In this document: one piece after another, positions 10,057 to 20,089 of the stretch
How the letters are laid out: the number at the start of each line of letters is the position of its first letter
Numbering within the stretch: the stretch's first letter is position 1
Source of the DNA: Bdellovibrionales bacterium
GTDB taxonomy: Bacteria > Bdellovibrionota > UBA1018 > JADZFF01
DNA: 64,000 nucleotides
Reading direction: 5' to 3'
Assembly (NCBI GenBank): GCA_020850015.1
Contig: JADZFF010000103.1
Span: 1-64,000 of the forward strand
The notes under the pieces: generated by a model
Databases searched by the model: none
The model's input: only the letters and a program-made list of their open reading frames with translations
What the model was told of the DNA's origin: nothing
Made by a program: the position numbers and the translations under genes

Positions 10057-11045
10057 ACGCCCAGACCCAGAACTTCCTCGAAGTTCGCGACGTCAAAACT
10101 CACTTCCCCGTTCACCAGGGCCTGATCTTCCAGAAGCAGGTGGGCGCCGTGCGCGCGGTGGACGGCATCACGCTATCCATGCGCCAGGGCGAGGTGCTGG
10201 GCCTAGTGGGCGAGTCAGGCTGCGGCAAGTCCACACTGGGCCGCACCATCATGCAGATCATCCCGCCCACCTTCGGCTCGGTGATGATCAACGGGCAGGT
10301 GGTGAGCAAACTCAGCGCGGGCGATCTCAAACGCGCCCGCCGCGAGTTCCAGATGATCTTCCAGGACCCCTACGCCTCGCTCAACCCTCGCATGACGGTG
10401 TTCGACACGCTTGCGGAGCCCCTGCTCTTCCACGGCCTGGCCACGAAGTCCGAGGTCACCGAGAAGGTCAGCGAGCTCATGCGCGAGGTGGGCCTCGCCC
10501 CGCGCTTCATGAAGAAGTACCCGCACGAGTTCAGTGGTGGCCAGCGCCAGCGCATCGCCATCGCGCGCGCGCTCGCGCTTCAACCCAAGCTCATCATCGC
10601 GGACGAACCGGTGTCGGCGCTCGACGTCTCGATCCAGTCGCAGATCCTGAATCTGCTCGTGGATCTCACCAAGCGCCGCAACCTCACCATGATCTTCATC
10701 AGCCATGACCTGGGCGTGGTGAAGCACATCTCCGACCGCGTGGCCGTGATGTACCTGGGCAAGATCGTGGAACTCGCCGAGACGAAGGCACTCTTCGCGC
10801 ACCCGCGCCATCCCTACACGCGTGCCCTTCTTTCGGCGGTGCCGCTACCCGATCCGGACAAAGAGAAGGCCCGCACCCGCATCCTGCTTGAGGGCGATCC
10901 GCCCTCGCCCATGAACCCGCCGCAGGGCTGCCGCTTCCACCCGCGCTGCTCCTACATGAAGGACGCCTGCAAGGCCTCCGAGCCCGAGCTCGAAAGCGCC
11001 GCTCCCGGACACGAGGTGGCCTGTCTGCGCCATCAGGAGATCTAG
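10053..11045 (+). CDS. oppF: Oligopeptide ABC transporter ATPase OppF
   Basis: GESGCGKST, FSGGQRQR, LIIADEPVSALD, CRFHPRCSYMKDAC; 4-bp overlap with oppD. Confidence 0.93.
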
Positions 11046-11749
11046 GTCTCCGAGAGGTCCCAGGTTCCCGCGGCCGGCTCGGCGCCGCCACCCCGAAGAT
11101 CCACTTCCACGTCGAAGGGCAGAGCACCCGCCACCTGGATCGCGCCCAGGAAGTGCCGGGGCGGGAGGATGCCGAACTCCTGGATCTGGATCACTCCGGA
11201 GGCCGTCCAGAGCTTGGGCTGAAGCTCGTTGAAGTCGAGCGTCAACCGCTTCAGCATTCCTCGAATGGTGAGTTCCCCGAGAACCCTTAGGATGCCACTG
11301 CCCACCGCTTCGCGACGCGCGGCCCGGAGGCTCGGACGCGGCGCCGGCAGATGAATCACCGAAAGCGGCCGGAAGCGGATCTCCGGATGGGCGCGGGCAT
11401 CGAGCACCGGCCCCAGCAGCTTTTCCATGAGGCGGCTTTCATCCCTGGGCGACTTCAACGGACGCACAAGGCCCAGGGATCGCACGACCAGGGCCACCTC
11501 CCCCGCGGCTGAGCGCGAGCTCAGGGCGCTGAAAGAAGCCCGAACCTCTCCGAAGCGCAGCTCGATGGGTTCCACGATGGCCGTGAGCGCGCCCTGGAAA
11601 ACCGGCCGCAGCTTCACCCGGGCCTGCCGCGCATCGAGGTTCAGAGGCAGAAGGGACGACACCCATTCCAGCGGGCTCGGCGCGCGCGCGGAGCCGCCGG
11701 GATAATCTCCGGAGTGATCGTCGCCCTCGTCGAACGGTGGAAAGCTCAC
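11042..11749 (-). CDS. YceI-like lipocalin-fold domain protein
   Basis: HPEIRFRPLSVI...LGELTIRGMLKRLTLDF...ASGVIQIQEFGI pattern. Confidence 0.65.
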   Translation of the reverse strand: MSFPPFDEGDDHSGDYPGGSARAPSPLEWVSSLLPLNLDARQARVKLRPVFQGALTAIVEPIELRFGEVRASFSALSSRSAAGEVALVVRSLGLVRPLKSPRDESRLMEKLLGPVLDARAHPEIRFRPLSVIHLPAPRPSLRAARREAVGSGILRVLGELTIRGMLKRLTLDFNELQPKLWTASGVIQIQEFGILPPRHFLGAIQVAGALPFDVEVDLRGGGAEPAAGTWDLSET

Positions 11750-11753
11750 CCCT

Positions 11754-13409
11754 TCAGTGTGCCATGCACATCATGGGGTCGGAAGGGTGACCTAAGTCCA
11801 GCACTGAAAGATCAGGGGCCTCGCAGGTCTCGCCGTCGAAGTCCTGGATGGAGCAGCCCACGCTGCCCGGCTGGGTGTCGGGCTCGCCGCCTAGGCAGGT
11901 GCCGATGCGGCTAATCGCGATTTCGCCGGGTGAGACCTCACCGCCGGACGAAGCAGAGACGGCCGGCCTCTCGGGGCTCCCGTTTCGGCCCGTGAACTGC
12001 AGCCAGTGCAGACCGCCGATGTAGGAGTTCCCGTAGCGAATGCCGGCCGTGGCCAGCATCAGGAGTACCGGGCGCTTGCCCAGCACCGACTGGAGCCCGC
12101 GCTCCACGCCCGCGAGCAGCTGATAGCGGCTGTTGCTGGAACTGGCCAGGAAGGCGCCCCACTGCGCTCCGTTCTGGAGCGGGTCCGGGAGCTCGCCGCG
12201 CTCCTGACCCGTGATCTCGTAGATCCCGTGGGTGAGCGCGGTGCCCGCGAGGCCCGCGGCCCCGCCGATCACCGCGAACTGCCCGCTCTTGTAGAGGAAC
12301 GAAGACACGCGCTGACCCAGGGAGTACGGCGATCCGCCGGGCACGTTGGCCTCGAAGGCGTTTTGGGGGAGCGTGGAGAGGTAGTCGCGCCCGCGGTTCA
12401 GCCAACCGGTGCGTTGGGCCTTGGGCCGCAGGCGGTGCGCGAGCTGGGGCGTGAGGAAGTACACGAGCGCGAAGTCCACGAACATCACCGACACCACGTC
12501 CACCGTGATGAGATCCATGGAGTTCCAGAACTCCTCGCCCGGGCGCGTGGTGTAGTAGCTCGCGATCGTGGTGGTGACGCCGATGGCCTGCTCCACCGCG
12601 AGCTTCATGAAGAAAGCCGGATCGGCCAGGATGCGGTTGCGAAGCCCCGGGCTGAAACGAAGCGCGGCGCCGACGACAGGCATGCCGTCGAGCTTCATGT
12701 AGCGGACCACGGCCTCGTCGGCCACGAGCCCTTCCGAGGTGGCACCGCGCAGCTGCGGGAGCACGTCGCGCGCGCGGACGCCTCGGGCATTCAGGAGGCG
12801 AAGCAGCTCGTCGCGGTTGAAGATCTTGGCCGCGGTCGTGGTGGCCGTGCCGCCGGTCTCGGCGGCGAGGAAAGATTCGGCCGTGGAAGCCAAGCTGCCC
12901 TCGGGAACCCGCGCGAGGAAATCCACCCGCCTTGGGAAAAGCTCGTCCGCCATCCGAAGCAGCCGCTCGCGGGCGGCGGCCGTCAGGCGCGTGCCCAAGA
13001 GCCCCTGCGAACGAAGCCGCGACTCCATGCGGCCCAGGTTCCCTTTCAGGAGCTTCACCTCGTCGAGGTTTTGGATCGCGGCGAGCTCCTCGGCGCTCAG
13101 GCGCCGCAACAGACGGCCCAGGGGCTCGCTCGAATTCAAGGGCATCCCCAGAGTGCGCTGGATTTTCTCCACGGCGAGACCGGAGAACTCGCGCGCTCGC
13201 AGACTGGAGCTGAGGGCATAGCGCCCCACCAGGGACTCCACGGCGCGGATCAGGATCCGGCCCTCTGAGGCCTCAGCCAGCCCCGACCCAAGAATCAGGC
13301 CCAGGGCGAGCGCCACCCCCAGGCGAATCACCACCCGCCGGAGTGTAGTACTTTCCTTTGAAATTGCAGCATGTTGCAAGTGCGGCACTTCCTTGCTCTC
13401 CCCGCCCAC
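11754..13409 (-). CDS. Hypothetical membrane/secreted protein
   Basis: 551-aa ORF with hydrophobic N-terminal segment (VVIRLGVALALGLILGSGLAEA); no recognised family; start uncertain. Confidence 0.6.
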   Translation of the reverse strand: MGGESKEVPHLQHAAISKESTTLRRVVIRLGVALALGLILGSGLAEASEGRILIRAVESLVGRYALSSSLRAREFSGLAVEKIQRTLGMPLNSSEPLGRLLRRLSAEELAAIQNLDEVKLLKGNLGRMESRLRSQGLLGTRLTAAARERLLRMADELFPRRVDFLARVPEGSLASTAESFLAAETGGTATTTAAKIFNRDELLRLLNARGVRARDVLPQLRGATSEGLVADEAVVRYMKLDGMPVVGAALRFSPGLRNRILADPAFFMKLAVEQAIGVTTTIASYYTTRPGEEFWNSMDLITVDVVSVMFVDFALVYFLTPQLAHRLRPKAQRTGWLNRGRDYLSTLPQNAFEANVPGGSPYSLGQRVSSFLYKSGQFAVIGGAAGLAGTALTHGIYEITGQERGELPDPLQNGAQWGAFLASSSNSRYQLLAGVERGLQSVLGKRPVLLMLATAGIRYGNSYIGGLHWLQFTGRNGSPERPAVSASSGGEVSPGEIAISRIGTCLGGEPDTQPGSVGCSIQDFDGETCEAPDLSVLDLGHPSDPMMCMAH

Positions 13410-13474
13410 TTCTGGGCCCCAAGGGATTTACCGCAGCGCAACAAGGAGTCAACGCGCCGTGTAAATTTTTCTAT

Positions 13475-14134
13475 TCATCTCCCGAGCCACAGGCGCCGGG
13501 CGATGAAGAAATGCGCCCAGCCCAGCACTCCCAGACAGCCGAGGTAGGGCCAGGGGCCCCAGCCCCAGCGGCGGCCCAGCACGAGCGGGAGAAAGAGCAA
13601 CAGGACCTCGAGCACGTAAGAGCCAATCAGGATGATCCAAGCCGCGAACCGCAGGCGAAGGTCGAGGTAACCCGTGATCCTCTCGGTCATGAGCTGCATG
13701 GTGATGCCCGTGTTGACGAGCCAGAACACCCCGAGCACCGAGGCCATGAGGAACTCCACGTACTCGAGGCGGAGGTAGATCAGGAAGCGCCACACGGAAT
13801 GCGACAGAAAGGGCGCGACGAAACACAGGAGCAGATACGGGAGCCAGAACACGCCCGCCCGCACCTGAAGCCAGGCGAAGAGCCGCTTGCGGGGTACGGG
13901 AAGGGAGAGCAGGTAGTTCCTGGACATGACGTGCTGGGATCGCCAGGTCACGCCTATCAGGCCCGCGAGGGGGCTCACCGCGAAGAAGAAGTACATGTAT
14001 GAAAGCACGAACATCGGACGGTCGGGGTCGTCGACGGCGTTGAGATAGGGCACCGCCAGCGCGCTCGCCACGAGCAGCACGATCCAGAACACGCGGTAGG
14101 TGACGAAGTCCCTGCGGAGAAAGTGCGCGAGCAT
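13475..14134 (-). CDS. ABC exporter membrane protein
   Basis: Multiple TM segments; 1-nt overlap with downstream-paired ATPase gene. Confidence 0.65.
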   Translation of the reverse strand: MLAHFLRRDFVTYRVFWIVLLVASALAVPYLNAVDDPDRPMFVLSYMYFFFAVSPLAGLIGVTWRSQHVMSRNYLLSLPVPRKRLFAWLQVRAGVFWLPYLLLCFVAPFLSHSVWRFLIYLRLEYVEFLMASVLGVFWLVNTGITMQLMTERITGYLDLRLRFAAWIILIGSYVLEVLLLFLPLVLGRRWGWGPWPYLGCLGVLGWAHFFIARRLWLGR

Positions 14135-14847
14135 CAGGCGTGCTCCAGCAGCTCGGCCACGCGGAGCGAGAATGTCCGCGGCCGCGCGGCCTCGATGAAC
14201 GCGGGCACGGGCGACTCATGAATGAGCCTCCCCTCGCGCAGGAGCGCGATCCGCGTCGCATGGTGCTCCAGATCCTCGAGGATGTTGGTGGCCATCACCA
14301 CGGCGCAGCCGTAGGTGGCGCGAAGCTCGCTCAGGGTTTCCATGAAACGCCGGCGGCCAATGATATCGAGCACCGCTGTCACCTCGTCCACGACCACCAC
14401 CCGGGGCTGGATGGCGAGGGCCGCGACGATCTGGGCGCGGCGGATCTCCCCGGCCGAGAGGTTTCCGATGCGCTCGCCGGTCCGCACCTTGAAGCGGGCC
14501 GAGAGCGCGCTTTCCCGCTCCAGCGAGTAGCGCGGGTAAAAGGCGCGATGGAACGCCAGGAAATCGCCCATGGACCAGTCGCCCGGGAGGTCCACCTTCT
14601 CCGAGAGGTAGGCGATCTGGGCTCGCGACTGCCAGGGGTCGAGGTGCGGGGCTTCGCCGAGCACCCTCACGTCGCCCGACGAGGGCGCGCGGAAACCGAG
14701 CAGAAGATCAAGCAACGTCGTCTTGCCCGCGCCGTTCTCGCCCAGCACCGCCAGAAAGTCCCCCTCGGAGACCTCCAACCGCACACGATCCAAGATAGGC
14801 GGACGCCCCTTCACGTGCACGGAAACGTCCTTGAGCTGAAACACCAT
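14134..14847 (-). CDS. ABC transporter ATP-binding protein
   Basis: GENGAGKTTLLDLLLG, LSAGEIRRAQI, VVVVDEVT. Confidence 0.9.
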   Translation of the reverse strand: MVFQLKDVSVHVKGRPPILDRVRLEVSEGDFLAVLGENGAGKTTLLDLLLGFRAPSSGDVRVLGEAPHLDPWQSRAQIAYLSEKVDLPGDWSMGDFLAFHRAFYPRYSLERESALSARFKVRTGERIGNLSAGEIRRAQIVAALAIQPRVVVVDEVTAVLDIIGRRRFMETLSELRATYGCAVVMATNILEDLEHHATRIALLREGRLIHESPVPAFIEAARPRTFSLRVAELLEHA

Positions 14848-14967
14848 CGCAGGAAAGTTGTATCCCGCCGCTGAGAGCCGTTCAAACCGGCAGCCTCCTG
14901 ACTTGATGCGGCACTGTCGGACCCTTTCAGCTTGTCGGGTCTCCCCGGAAACCCCTAAGCTTGAACA

Positions 14968-15429
14968 ATGAACATTTACTCCGCTCTTGGAACGGTCCTG
15001 GGGTTCTGTTTCTGGGCCGCGCTCCCCGCCGCGCGGGCCGCCGTTGCCCCCGCCTTCAGCTGCGTGGACGGCGAGGGCGAGCCAGTGACCCTGGGTGTGG
15101 TGCTCTCCGATGAGGTCGACCGCATGGGCGGAAACCTGATCTCGGGTTTTCTGGGCGCTGAGGAATCCGACGACGACACCTTCGGCGTGGTTCAGGTGAT
15201 GCGCCCCGGAGAGCAGTCGGCCTCCCTGGCCTATACCGTGGACTCGGTCACCGAAACCTCCGACCTCCTGAGCCTCAAGCTTCGGCCCCAGGGCAACGCG
15301 GCGGCCGAGGCGGGATACCAGGAGCTCCGGATCCCCCCTTCCCGGCCCGAGCGTTCCCGGGTGGTCCGGGCCGATGGAGAGCGCGCCTTGCGCTGCGAGG
15401 CGGCCCCTGCCCGCCCCGATCGCCCTTGA
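14968..15429 (+). CDS. Hypothetical secreted protein
   Basis: Signal peptide MNIYSALGTVLGFCFWAALPAARA; no recognised family. Confidence 0.6.
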   Translation: MNIYSALGTVLGFCFWAALPAARAAVAPAFSCVDGEGEPVTLGVVLSDEVDRMGGNLISGFLGAEESDDDTFGVVQVMRPGEQSASLAYTVDSVTETSDLLSLKLRPQGNAAAEAGYQELRIPPSRPERSRVVRADGERALRCEAAPARPDRP

Positions 15430-15486
15430 AACGAGCCTGGCCTGGCGCCTTTCCGGCCCTAGAGGCCCGTGCTAGCGTCCCGTCCC

Positions 15487-16299
15487 ATGAAGAAACTCTC
15501 CGGTATGTGGGCGGTGGTCACGGGTGCATCCAGCGGCATCGGCGAGGAATACGCGCGGCAACTCGCTGAGATGGGAGCCTCGATTCTCGTCGTGGCCCGC
15601 CGCGAAGAGCGGCTGCGCAAGCTCTGCGAGGAGCTCAAATCGAAACACGGAGTGGAGACCGACTTCCTCCCCTTGGACCTGACCCAGGACGATTCGGCCG
15701 AGCGCCTTTTCGCCCACGCCTCGCGCGGCGGACGGAAGGTTCAGATCCTCGTGAACAACGCCGGCACCGGCGCCTACGGCCCCTTCACGGAGCGCCCCCT
15801 CACCAAGCACCGCGACACGGTGAAGCTCAACCTGAGCTCCCTGACGGATACCTCCTATCTCTTCGTGAACCACATGCGCGCGCACGGCCTTCCCTCCTAC
15901 ATCTCCAACGTGGCGTCGATCGCGGCGTTCCTGAACGTGCCGAACTTCGCCGTGTATTCGGGCACAAAATTCTATGTGCGCGCCTTCTCCGAAGCGCTCC
16001 ACTTCGAGCTCAAGAGCACGAATGTCGCCGTTTCCTGTCTCTGTCCGGGCGGCACCACCACCGAGTTCCTGGAGAACGCGGGCCAGAAGCTCACCGCGCA
16101 GGGCCGCATGGCCATGATGCCGGCCTCGGCCGTGGCGCGCGTGGGCATCCGCGCGATGCTCGCGGGCAAGGTCACGGTGGCTCCGGGCCTCATGAACAAG
16201 TTCATCACCCTCCTGCCGCGCTTCCTTCCCACCTGGCTCTTCATCCCGGTGGCCGCCTTCACGATGAAGCAGAGCGTTAATATGGTGGAAGCGAAGTAA
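15487..16299 (+). CDS. Short-chain dehydrogenase/reductase
   Basis: TGASSGIGEEYARQL, NNAGTGAYG, YSGTKFYVRAFSEAL. Confidence 0.92.
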   Translation: MKKLSGMWAVVTGASSGIGEEYARQLAEMGASILVVARREERLRKLCEELKSKHGVETDFLPLDLTQDDSAERLFAHASRGGRKVQILVNNAGTGAYGPFTERPLTKHRDTVKLNLSSLTDTSYLFVNHMRAHGLPSYISNVASIAAFLNVPNFAVYSGTKFYVRAFSEALHFELKSTNVAVSCLCPGGTTTEFLENAGQKLTAQGRMAMMPASAVARVGIRAMLAGKVTVAPGLMNKFITLLPRFLPTWLFIPVAAFTMKQSVNMVEAK

Positions 16300-16358
16300 G
16301 CCGCGCAATCTGGCGCCGGAAAGTTGACAGGCCCTCCCCGCTGAATGAGCCTGGGCGC

Positions 16359-18575
16359 ATGCGCAACTCCGCCTCTGCCCGGCTGCTGTCCTGGATCCTC
16401 ATTTCCGCGTTGACCCTGCCCGCCTTCTCCGGCGCGGCGCAGGCGGATCCCACGCAACCCAATCCCGAGCGCGCGCGGCGCGAGGGCGTATCAGACGGTC
16501 AGCCCGACGGCGGACGCGAGGGCCGCGAGCGCGGGCGCCACGAGGGCGAGCGCGAAGGACGCGTGGAAGGCTATCGCAACGGCTTCGCCCGCTGCGAGCG
16601 CGAAGAGCGCGAGCGCCACTACCAGCAGGGTTATCGCGACGGATTCAGCTACGGCGAGCAGGAAGGCTTCAACTACGGGTTGGGTCAGGGTGAGGCGGAG
16701 GGATCCGAGCGCGGGCGCCGTGAGGGCACGGCCGACGGGCGCGCGCGTGCCGATCGCGACGCACGGGCCGAGGCCGAACCGCTGGGCGCCGCCCAAGGGA
16801 TCGCGCAGGCCAACGCATCGGATGCAGGCGCTCAGGGGCAGTCCCAGGGCGCCGCGGCCGGCGAAGAAGAAGCCCGCCAGACCGCGCTTCGCGTGGATTA
16901 CCCGCGGGGACGCAAGGATTACCGCGACGAGCGTTTCGCGGAAGCCGTCGCTCACGAGGACGCCTTCTCCCAGCGCCCCACCACCGAGCGCGACACTGAG
17001 ACCGAGACGATCACCGAGACCGCGACGGAGACGGAGACCGACTCCGCCCGCGCCGTCCCCGATTTCCGCTACAACAACCCCCGCCGCACCTACCCTCACG
17101 CCTCCGAGAACCAGGCCTATCACCAGGGCTATCGCGACGGGTACATCCAGGGCTTCAACGGCAGCTATCGCTCCACCTACAACCAGCACTACCAGATGGC
17201 CTACCGCCCGGCCGAGGACCAAGGCTGCTGGGAAGCCAGGCGCCAGAACTACCGCCCCGAGTACGACCGCGGCTTTGCCCAGGGCCGTTCCGAGGGATAC
17301 CGCCGCGGCTTCGACCGCGGCTACCAGCAGGCCTTCCAGAACGCCTACGCCCGCGAGTTCGGGCCGGCCTCCGAAAACACCTACCGCGCCGAGTACCCGG
17401 GCTTCTACCAGCGGCACTTCGAGGCCGCCCGCGCCCGCGCCTACTCCGAGCGCTACCGCGAGCTCTTCGACGCCGCCTTCCAGGTAGCCAAGCGCGAGCG
17501 CTTCGAAGCGCGCTATCCCGTGCTCGCCCGCGAGCAGTACGCGCGCGGCCGGGCTGACGAGGCCGAAGACTTCCGCCTGAAACCCGCCCGCCTCTTGGGC
17601 GCCGAGATCAGCGAGACCTGGGTGAACGGCGTGCTCGAGCCCGAGGAGACGCTTCGGGTGAAGCTGAACCTGCGCAACTTCGCGGCCTCGGGGCTCGACG
17701 CCCGCGACGTTCGCGTGAGCGTGAGGGCGCTCGATGCCGGCGTGACCGCGATCCCGGTCGCCGATGAGGCTCTGGTTCGGGGGCTGCGCGCGAAGAGCGT
17801 CACCGCCGTCTCTGACGCGCTCGATGTGCGCCTCCTCGGCGCCGCCGTGGGCCGGCCCGTGCGACTGGCCGTCCGCGTGACCTACCAGGGCCGCGACGGG
17901 GGCGAGGTCACCCTCACGCTGAACGCGCGCTGGGCGTTGCAGCTCCAACTCGACGCCGACCCGCAGTTCAGCGAGGGCATACCGACGCCGGTGCGGCTGC
18001 GCACGACGAACGTGTCGAGCGAGCCGATCCCAGCCGGCGTGGCCCTGAACTTCCGCTCGCGGCCCGAGATCCTGGAGGTCACTCAGGGCTCGGCGGGGCT
18101 GCCCGCGCTCGCGCCGGGTGAGTCGCGCGTGGTGGAGTTCACCGCCATTGCCCGCAAGGCGGGCGCGGCGGTCGCGATCCCCATGCTCTTCGAGGGCCTG
18201 GCCGCGGGCCGACGCTGGGGTTACCTCGACCTCACGCGCGAGCTGCCCGTCGTGAACGACTACTCGATCCGCCTGGCCACCGACGTGGCGAAGCTCAAGA
18301 CCCAGGGCGTGACCCGCGTGGAGTACGTGATCCGCAACGAGAGCGCGCGCCTGGGGTTCCAGGGCCTGCAGCTTCACACGCGGGTCTTGGGGAGTTCGGG
18401 CTCGGAAATCCAGGTCATCGGGCCGAACCCGCAGCTGCTCGCGCCGCTCGTGCCGGGCCAGGCCGTGAGTTTCCTCGTTCCGGTGCTCGCGCTTCGCGAC
18501 GGGCTCTCGGGCACGCTCGAGCTTGAAGTACAGGAAAACGGTCGCACCGTCGTCGTGCACCGGAAGGAGTTCTAA
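16359..18575 (+). CDS. Secreted period-4 Gly/Tyr repeat protein with C-terminal beta-sandwich-like region
   Basis: Signal peptide MRNSASARLLSWILISALTLPAFSGAAQA; xxxG repeats (DGGREGRERGRHEGEREGRVEGYRNGF, QGYRDGFSYGEQEGFNYG) and second block (YHQGYRDGYIQGF, YRRGFDRGYQQAFQNAYAREF). Confidence 0.8.
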   Translation: MRNSASARLLSWILISALTLPAFSGAAQADPTQPNPERARREGVSDGQPDGGREGRERGRHEGEREGRVEGYRNGFARCEREERERHYQQGYRDGFSYGEQEGFNYGLGQGEAEGSERGRREGTADGRARADRDARAEAEPLGAAQGIAQANASDAGAQGQSQGAAAGEEEARQTALRVDYPRGRKDYRDERFAEAVAHEDAFSQRPTTERDTETETITETATETETDSARAVPDFRYNNPRRTYPHASENQAYHQGYRDGYIQGFNGSYRSTYNQHYQMAYRPAEDQGCWEARRQNYRPEYDRGFAQGRSEGYRRGFDRGYQQAFQNAYAREFGPASENTYRAEYPGFYQRHFEAARARAYSERYRELFDAAFQVAKRERFEARYPVLAREQYARGRADEAEDFRLKPARLLGAEISETWVNGVLEPEETLRVKLNLRNFAASGLDARDVRVSVRALDAGVTAIPVADEALVRGLRAKSVTAVSDALDVRLLGAAVGRPVRLAVRVTYQGRDGGEVTLTLNARWALQLQLDADPQFSEGIPTPVRLRTTNVSSEPIPAGVALNFRSRPEILEVTQGSAGLPALAPGESRVVEFTAIARKAGAAVAIPMLFEGLAAGRRWGYLDLTRELPVVNDYSIRLATDVAKLKTQGVTRVEYVIRNESARLGFQGLQLHTRVLGSSGSEIQVIGPNPQLLAPLVPGQAVSFLVPVLALRDGLSGTLELEVQENGRTVVVHRKEF

Positions 18576-18576
18576 G

Positions 18577-19092
18577 ATGCGCGTTCAATCTGTGATCCAC
18601 TCTGCGAAGTTTCTGGCACTGACGCTCGTGGCCGGCGCCGCCACCGGCTGCGGCCTGGTGCCGAGCGAGTACCGCGGCAGCTTCCGCGACGCGCAGACCA
18701 ACGTCAGCGCCGAGATCGGCGCCCGCAAGGGCACCTTCCGCACCGCCGACGGGCGCGAGCTCAAGCTCAAGGCCGATCGCTCGGACTTCGAGCGCGTGGC
18801 CTCGGGCAAACCCGGCATCCTCGTCGAGACCAACGCGCACTCCGGCTACCTGCTCGACTCCTTCTGGGTCTCTCCACGCATGGACACCTACGCCGAGGGC
18901 GGCGGCATGGCCTGGTTCGAAGCCGAAGTGCTCTACACCCAGTTCGACTCCCGCGTGAAGGACCCCGTGCGCCGGCTTCAGTTCTTCCACTGCGTGAACG
19001 GCCAGGTGCTGCTCGACACGGTGGAGCAGCGCTGGCAGATGGGCTGCCCCGCGGGCCCGGCGTACTACGAGCTCCGGCGGCAGGGCGACTGA
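18577..19092 (+). CDS. Hypothetical lipoprotein, probable operon partner of upstream repeat protein
   Basis: Lipobox LVAGAATGC; starts 1 nt after upstream stop codon. Confidence 0.75.
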   Translation: MRVQSVIHSAKFLALTLVAGAATGCGLVPSEYRGSFRDAQTNVSAEIGARKGTFRTADGRELKLKADRSDFERVASGKPGILVETNAHSGYLLDSFWVSPRMDTYAEGGGMAWFEAEVLYTQFDSRVKDPVRRLQFFHCVNGQVLLDTVEQRWQMGCPAGPAYYELRRQGD

Positions 19093-19138
19093 GACGCCAA
19101 GGCGACGGACGTTGCAAAATGTTCCATTTTTCGTTCAA

Positions 19139-19161
19139 GCGCCGCCGTCTGGCGCGCTTTT
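19139..19161 (+). terminator. Candidate terminator between convergent genes
   Basis: GCGCC-GCCGTCT-GGCGC followed by GCTTTT. Confidence 0.4.
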
Positions 19162-19178
19162 GAAACAATTTGTTTCAA
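19160..19178. repeat. Perfect 19-bp palindrome TTGAAACAA-T-TTGTTTCAA
   Basis: Read directly; 9-bp arms with 1-nt centre. Confidence 0.8.
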
Positions 19179-19234
19179 CTCTTGTCGCCCGGACCTTCAA
19201 GCGTCATAGCGAAGGCGCTCGAGGCATCAGGAGC

Positions 19235-20089
19235 CTAAGCCCCCACCGGGTGCCAGGCCGTCTTGTACTCCATGAAAGAAGTGATGCGCTTCAGGGGCGG
19301 GGTGTCCGCGCCGTAAGCCACCACGCGTTTCATATTCTCCACGCCGGCCTTCTGGATGAGCGCGAGCGTGGCGCGGTCTTCGTGGCGGTAGCTCAGGGCC
19401 CGAATCTCCATGTGGGATCCGAACCAGGGCGCGAGCTCGGCGAGCTCGCCCGTGAGCAGGTTCACCACTCCGCCCGGAAGGTCGGAGGTGGCGAGGCACT
19501 CGGCCAGAGGTGCGAGCACGGCGGGGCAGCCGCCCTTGCCGCCATCCCCCAGAGGCAGGAGCGCCACGACGGAGTTTCCACCCGCGAGGATGGAGGCCAG
19601 GTCGTCGCACATCGCGCCGAACGAAAACGCGTCGGGCAGGATCAGGCCCACCACCCCCACGGGCTCAGGCGTGGTGAACACGTGGTGGCGTGAGGCCACG
19701 GGGTTCACGGCGCCTCGCACCTGCGAGAGCTTGTCGGTGAAACCGGCGTAGTACACAAAAGCGTCGATCCCTGCGTCGATCTCGCGGTTCGCGCGAGCGG
19801 CGTCCCAGCCCAGGGTATCAGCGAAGAGCTGAGCGAACTCGGGCCGACGCCCCTCGATCATCTCGGCCGCGCGGTACAGGATCTGCCCGCGGTTGTAAGC
19901 GCTGGCCTTGGCCCAGCCGCCCGCGGCGGCTTCGGCCGCTTCCACGGCCTGGCGCAGGTCCTTGCGCGAGGCCACGCAGAGGTTCGCTTCGTTTGCACCT
20001 AGCTTCACGGCCACTACTCGGCCGGACTCGGTGCGCGGAAACGCGCCGCCGATGAAGAGCTTCACCGTCTTGAAGACTTTTACGCTCAC
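19235..20089 (-). CDS. Aldehyde dehydrogenase-like half protein lacking catalytic region
   Basis: 284 aa resembling the ALDH N-terminal/NAD-binding part (FIGGAFPRTESGR, EPVGVVGLILP, DLPGGVVNLLTG) but no ELGGK glutamate motif or catalytic-cysteine motif. Confidence 0.8.
   Translation of the reverse strand: MSVKVFKTVKLFIGGAFPRTESGRVVAVKLGANEANLCVASRKDLRQAVEAAEAAAGGWAKASAYNRGQILYRAAEMIEGRRPEFAQLFADTLGWDAARANREIDAGIDAFVYYAGFTDKLSQVRGAVNPVASRHHVFTTPEPVGVVGLILPDAFSFGAMCDDLASILAGGNSVVALLPLGDGGKGGCPAVLAPLAECLATSDLPGGVVNLLTGELAELAPWFGSHMEIRALSYRHEDRATLALIQKAGVENMKRVVAYGADTPPLKRITSFMEYKTAWHPVGA

Noticed and set aside
16980-17042. DNA microsatellite in GAGACC-like tract
   Set aside because: Encodes the TETETITETATETETD linker in frame; imperfect repeat explained by protein composition
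16491-18560. 689-aa minus-strand ORF opposite the repeat protein
   Set aside because: Antisense shadow; plus strand has signal peptide and patterned repeats
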